Part shown: in pieces, positions 59,674 to 63,750 of the stretch
Layout: the number at the start of each line of letters is the position of its first letter
Numbering within the stretch: the stretch's first letter is position 1
NCBI RefSeq assembly: GCF_000297435.1
Contig: NZ_CAIP01000214.1
Span: 1-63,750 of the forward strand
DNA length: 63,750 nucleotides
Direction: 5' to 3'
Source: Microcystis sp. T1-4
GTDB lineage: Bacteria; Cyanobacteriota; Cyanobacteriia; Cyanobacteriales; Microcystaceae
The notes under the pieces: generated by a model
Database searches by the model: none
The model's input: the letters and a program-made list of their open reading frames with translations, nothing else
What the model was told of the DNA's origin: nothing
Translations under genes and position numbers: made by a program

Positions 59674-62600
59674 TTAAACAAAGAAATTACCCACTGTAAT
59701 GCTCCCTAAAGCTGGTAAAGTACCGGTAAATCCAGTGATATTTATTAATAAATCATTGCTGGATTGGAAGCCAGCCGTGCTATCATTAATAACGAGGTAA
59801 GTTCCAGCTATCGCACCGCTTGTTACTTGCACTAAGGCGGCACTATTAACCGCTAATTCTTGATTACCTGTAGTGGCTCCATTGGCATCAGTAAATACCT
59901 GATTGATTAAATTCTGTAAAGTGGTGACAGTGCTATCAGCAGCGCGACTGAAACTACTAGGCGCATTCATGGCGAGTCCGCCTTGAGTTAATAAGTCAAT
60001 TTTATCACTATTGATGGCAAAATCCGTAATTTGATCGCTTGCTGCTATGGTAGATTGGCCAAATTGGAAGATGAAGATATCTGCACCTAAACCACCTACC
60101 AAAGTATCAATTCCGGCTGCCCCATTGAGGGTATTATTACCACTATTACCAGTAATAATATTGTTGCTATTGTTACCTGTACCGTTAATATTGCTAGTAT
60201 CAATTAGTGTGAGGTTTTCTATATCCGGGTAGTCAAGTAAAGTCCGATTATCACTGCTTTTCAAAGTATCAGTAATGATAACTTCTGCCTGCCCTCCCTC
60301 AGGATTAATGATAGCATTAGTCGGATTAGACAAGGTTACTTTAAAGGCTTCATCAGGTTCATTGAGGTCATCATTGAGTATGGGAATTTCAATAGTAGCA
60401 GCAGAAGTATTAGCGCGAATTTCCAGATTTCCGGTTGTGCTAGTGTAATCTAACCCGGCGGTAGCGTTAACGGGTGTAGTAGTATAGTTGACGGCAATTG
60501 GATGTAAACTGGGAGTTTCGACTATGACGGTGAGAATTGCCTTAGTATAATTTTGATCTTTGACAATATCTTTACCTTCTACAACAGTGATAATGATGCT
60601 GCTTATAGATATTTGGGAAAACTCGTCATTAGTAATCGTTCCCGTTGCAGTTCTCGTCGTCCCGATTAGATAACCAGTCCCAGAAGCAACAGTTAATACG
60701 ACGTTTTCATCCAGTTCAATAACAGAATCCGTCATCGGGTCTATTATTACTGTCGCAGTATCAGAACCAGCAGCGAAGGTGACAGTATTATTAGTCCCAG
60801 TGCGAGTGTAGTCGGTATTGAGAGTAGCAGTCCCTCCGAGGGTGTAATTGACTGTTAAAGCATTACTGGTTACTCCAGTACGGGTGAAGGTATAAACGAG
60901 ATTACCTGTCCCGTCTTCAGTAACACTTGCAGGAGAGACAGCAATAGTGATACTGGGAGTGTTATCATTATCTTTAATTGTTCCCGTTGCAGTTTTCGTC
61001 GTACCTACTGTATAACCAGTCCCAGAAGCAACAGTTAATATGACGGTTTCATCCAGTTCACCGATGGTGTCAGCCTTGGGAGCAACAGTTACTGTCGCAG
61101 TATCAGAACCAGCAGCGAAGGTGACAGTATTGTTAGTTCCGGTGCGAGTGTAGTCGGTATTGAGAATAGCAGTCCCCCCGACCGTGTAATTGACTGTCAA
61201 CGCATCAGTTGTTGGTCCAGTACGGGTGAAGGTATAAACTAAGTTGGTTGTCCCGTCTTCGTTAACAATGGTGGTAACGATGGGAGTATTATCATCATCA
61301 TCATCAACAGCAAGAGTAATACTAGGGACATCGTTATCCTTAATTGTTCCCGTCACTGCGGTGGTCGTACCCACTGTATAACCGGTCTCAGAAGTAAGAG
61401 TTAAAGCGACGGTTTCATCCGGTTCAATAATGGTGTCAGGAGTGGGGAGGACGATTAAGGTGGCAGTCGCTAAATTCGCCGCAAATATGATACCTGTAGG
61501 AAGAGGATTGTAATCAGTTCCATTAGTTGCTGTCCCACCAATACTGTAGTTAACCGTTAAAGGATTTGTTGTCGGACCTGTACGAGTGAAAGTGTAGATT
61601 AATAATTCGGTTCTCCCGTCTTCGATAACACTACTGGGAGAAACCTCAAGAGTAATATAAGGAAGACTTTCATCGGCTTTAATCGTCCCCGTCACTGCGG
61701 TGGTCGTACCTACTCTATAACCGGTCCCAGAAGTAAGAGTTAAAGCGACGGTTTCATCCGGTTCAGCAGTTGTGTCAGCAGTGGGGTCAACCGTTACGGT
61801 AGCAGTCGCTGAACCAGCAGCAAAGGTGACAGTATTGTTAGTCCCAGTACGGGTGTAGTCGGTATTGAGAGTAGCTGTTCCTCCGAGGGTGTAATTGACT
61901 GTTAAAGCATTACTGGTTACTCCGGTACGGGTGAAGGTATAAACGAGATTACCTGTCCCGTCTTCAGTAACGCTTGCGGGAGAAACTGCTAAGGTGACAT
62001 TGGTATCATCATTGGTAATTGTCCCGGTAACTGCGGTGGTCGTACCTACCGTATAACCTGTCCCCGCAGCGATGGTTAAAATGACAGTTTCATCTGGTTC
62101 AACTGTTGTATCAGCAGTCGGATTTACAGTTACGGTCGCAGTAGTAGCATTAGCTGCGAAATTCACTGTCCCTGTTGTACTGGTATAACTGGCTGCACCA
62201 GTTTGAGTGTAATCTGTGCTAAAAGTAGCTGTTCCCCCAACTGTATAGTTAGCGGTTAAGGCGCTGGTAGTAGAACCGGTACGAGTGAAGGTATAAACTA
62301 GATTTGTTGTCCCATCTTCTGTCACACTACTGGGAGCAACCGCAAGGGTGATACTGGGAGTGACAGGACTATTCGTAATTGTCCCAGTCACTGCGGTAGT
62401 TGTCCCAACTGTATAACCTGTCCCCGCAGCAAGAGTTAAAGCAACAGTTTCATCACTTTCTACTGTTGTATCAGCAGTGGGGTCAACTGTTACAGTAGCA
62501 GTGGATGAACCAGCAGCAAAGGTGACACTGGTGGGAATAGAAGCGTAATCGGTTCCATTAGTAGCTGTCCCCCCAACTGTATAGTTAGCGGTTAAGGCGC

Positions 62601-63750
62601 TGGTAGTAGAACCGCTACGAGTGAAGGTATAAACCAGATTAGCTGTCCCGTCTTCTGTCACGCTTGCCGGAGAGACAGTAAGCGTAATACTGGGAAAGGT
62701 GGTGGGTTGACCGATAATTCCATCACCGTTAAAGTCTTGTTGGAAGTTGGTTTCTTGGCTGAAAGCTTGGGTTGAGTTTAATCCCCACCCTCCAGTGGAA
62801 GATTGCCAATTCCAATTGCTATCTAAATTCCATATATATAGAAGGTTTTGTGATGTATTCCTCAAGAGGACTTGGTTAATTCCATTAACGGTTTCTGCGG
62901 CTAATATTTGCCAACCAGGGTAGGTATTTGTGGCAATATGAGTGGCACCATTTTTGATGGCGATGGGGTTATTATTGCCAATTTGGGTGTAAAGTTTATT
63001 AGTTGTGTCTTGGACTAATTTGGTGTTACCGAAGGCTTCGATTGGGGTGACACTGGTAGCGGGGACATTAGTAATCGTCCCGGTAACTGCGGTGGTTGTC
63101 CCAACTGTATAACCAGTACCCGCAGTAAGAGTTAAAATAACAGTTTCATTACTTTCAATAGTTGTGTCAGCAGTGGGGTCAACGATTACCGTCGCAGTCG
63201 CTGAACCAGCAGCAAAGGTGACACTGGTGGGAATAGAAGCGTAATCGGTTCCATTGGTTGCTGTCCCACTAACTGTATAGTTAACAGTTAAAGCATCAGT
63301 GGTTACTCCGGTACGGGTGAAGGTATAGACTAAGTTAGCTGTCCCGTCTTCAGTAACACTTGCGGGAGAAACTGCAAGGGTAATACTGGGAAGAGTCGGA
63401 CTAGAAACATAGCTAAAATAACTAGCAGTTAGACTTAATGCTGTTTGATTATTGATAACTGCAATAAGTTCATCTGGTTCGGTTCCGGGTTTGTTGATGT
63501 AGAGATTAGTAATGGAACCATCAACCGATAACAGATAGTTACTACTTGAACCTCGTAGTTGAATTATATCATCAGTGGTGTTAAAGTCGGCAATTGTCGC
63601 GTAGTCGTTATCACCGGGAAGGGTGCTATTACCGTCATCATAAAAGGTCTTTGTCGTATCTGCAAGAATAAAGCGATCGCTTCCTGTTCCTCCTTCTAGA
63701 TAATCTTGTTCTCCTATACCGTTATTGGTTCCTTGTAGGGTGTCATTGTT
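59674..63750 (-). CDS. Giant Calx-beta/RTX-type surface protein with bluetail-like C-terminus (5' end outside window)
   Basis: The frame is open to the window edge, so at least 1358 residues are present and the true start lies beyond it; the TTG at 62865 is an internal Leu codon. The visible N-terminal part has RTX-like segments (NNDTLQGTNN, YLEGGTGSDRFIL). About eight Calx-beta repeats follow, most containing SVTEDGT and LVYTFTR with a TADTTxExDE end, then a haemolysin-type calcium-binding block, GTGNNSNNIITGNSGNNTL and GGLGADIFIF. The C-terminus, QELAVNSAALVQVTSG to NLLINITGFTGTLPALGSITVGNFFV-like, matches what is called the bluetail domain. It is probably a type I secreted, calcium-stiffened cell-surface protein. 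Confidence 0.85.
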   Translation of the reverse strand, partial: NNDTLQGTNNGIGEQDYLEGGTGSDRFILADTTKTFYDDGNSTLPGDNDYATIADFNTTDDIIQLRGSSSNYLLSVDGSITNLYINKPGTEPDELIAVINNQTALSLTASYFSYVSSPTLPSITLAVSPASVTEDGTANLVYTFTRTGVTTDALTVNYTVSGTATNGTDYASIPTSVTFAAGSATATVIVDPTADTTIESNETVILTLTAGTGYTVGTTTAVTGTITNVPATSVTPIEAFGNTKLVQDTTNKLYTQIGNNNPIAIKNGATHIATNTYPGWQILAAETVNGINQVLLRNTSQNLLYIWNLDSNWNWQSSTGGWGLNSTQAFSQETNFQQDFNGDGIIGQPTTFPSITLTVSPASVTEDGTANLVYTFTRSGSTTSALTANYTVGGTATNGTDYASIPTSVTFAAGSSTATVTVDPTADTTVESDETVALTLAAGTGYTVGTTTAVTGTITNSPVTPSITLAVAPSSVTEDGTTNLVYTFTRTGSTTSALTANYTVGGTATFSTDYTQTGAASYTSTTGTVNFAANATTATVTVNPTADTTVEPDETVILTIAAGTGYTVGTTTAVTGTITNDDTNVTLAVSPASVTEDGTGNLVYTFTRTGVTSNALTVNYTLGGTATLNTDYTRTGTNNTVTFAAGSATATVTVDPTADTTAEPDETVALTLTSGTGYRVGTTTAVTGTIKADESLPYITLEVSPSSVIEDGRTELLIYTFTRTGPTTNPLTVNYSIGGTATNGTDYNPLPTGIIFAANLATATLIVLPTPDTIIEPDETVALTLTSETGYTVGTTTAVTGTIKDNDVPSITLAVDDDDDNTPIVTTIVNEDGTTNLVYTFTRTGPTTDALTVNYTVGGTAILNTDYTRTGTNNTVTFAAGSDTATVTVAPKADTIGELDETVILTVASGTGYTVGTTKTATGTIKDNDNTPSITIAVSPASVTEDGTGNLVYTFTRTGVTSNALTVNYTLGGTATLNTDYTRTGTNNTVTFAAGSDTATVIIDPMTDSVIELDENVVLTVASGTGYLIGTTRTATGTITNDEFSQISISSIIITVVEGKDIVKDQNYTKAILTVIVETPSLHPIAVNYTTTPVNATAGLDYTSTTGNLEIRANTSAATIEIPILNDDLNEPDEAFKVTLSNPTNAIINPEGGQAEVIITDTLKSSDNRTLLDYPDIENLTLIDTSNINGTGNNSNNIITGNSGNNTLNGAAGIDTLVGGLGADIFIFQFGQSTIAASDQITDFAINSDKIDLLTQGGLAMNAPSSFSRAADSTVTTLQNLINQVFTDANGATTGNQELAVNSAALVQVTSGAIAGTYLVINDSTAGFQSSNDLLINITGFTGTLPALGSITVGNFFV

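Noticed and set aside
1..63750. tRNA or rRNA genes
   Set aside because: No cloverleaf with TTCGAATCC-type T-arm sequence was found by eye; a covariance-model scan would be needed to be certain.

Overview
The window reads as chromosome from a unicellular, bloom-type cyanobacterium, most likely Microcystis or a close relative. The evidence is a cyanobacterial RpoC1 gamma subunit, more than twenty copies of the HIP1 octamer GCGATCGC, heptanucleotide tandem repeats, Uma2-family proteins, a TumE/TumA-type toxin-antitoxin remnant, a DUF262 gene coupled to a HEPN gene of the type named after Microcystis loci, a bluetail/Calx-beta surface protein, and many short inverted-repeat elements between genes. 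I could not search a database, so the genus is an inference. No tRNA, rRNA or CRISPR array was seen.

Layout. 1-6.3 kb holds housekeeping genes: rpsF, a fumarylacetoacetate-hydrolase-like gene, tpiA, a PPP-type phosphatase, a site-2 protease with CBS region, a zinc-ribbon/FHA protein and pgl. 6.9-9.1 kb carries envelope and polysaccharide genes (HpsJ-like protein, sugar transferase). 9.5-19.9 kb is an accessory, AT-rich, defence-like stretch interrupted by ileS: a UvrD-type helicase with an inserted nuclease-like domain, a Uma2 protein, a HEPN-like protein paired with a KGGVGR-motif ATPase, and a DUF262 protein overlapping a catalytic-type HEPN protein. 20-30 kb is core again (ridA, rpoC1, WD40 protein, radical SAM protein, smc, YciI-like). 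30.2-35.5 kb encodes a PEP-CTERM protein and a 1563-residue extracellular nuclease/5'-nucleotidase with a possible Pho box upstream. At 35.6-36.2 kb lie a lectin-like pseudogene broken by a small inverted-repeat element and a group II intron remnant.

36.3-45.4 kb is the most unusual block. Eight closely spaced genes plus a ninth upstream, all on the minus strand, encode peptidoglycan-cutting enzymes, proteases and two lipoproteins: a DUF2272-like protein, a lysozyme-like protein, an amidase fused to an astacin/matrixin-like protease, a GH19-like lysozyme, a trypsin-like protease, an M15-like peptidase and a permuted papain-like hydrolase. Most lack a visible signal peptide. Together they suggest a dedicated wall-remodelling, lytic or toxin-delivery module that I do not recognise as described.

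46-56 kb has a membrane protein, cysK with a solo TnpB element inserted 43 bp upstream, a three-gene unit ending in an HNH endonuclease (possible uncharacterised defence unit), a 40-residue membrane peptide, an MBL-fold protein, moeA and glsA. 56-63.75 kb has a TIGR03032-TPR/GT41 glycosyltransferase apparently split by one in-frame stop codon, an antitoxin whose toxin is cut by a 117-bp repeat, and a giant Calx-beta/bluetail surface protein running off the window edge.
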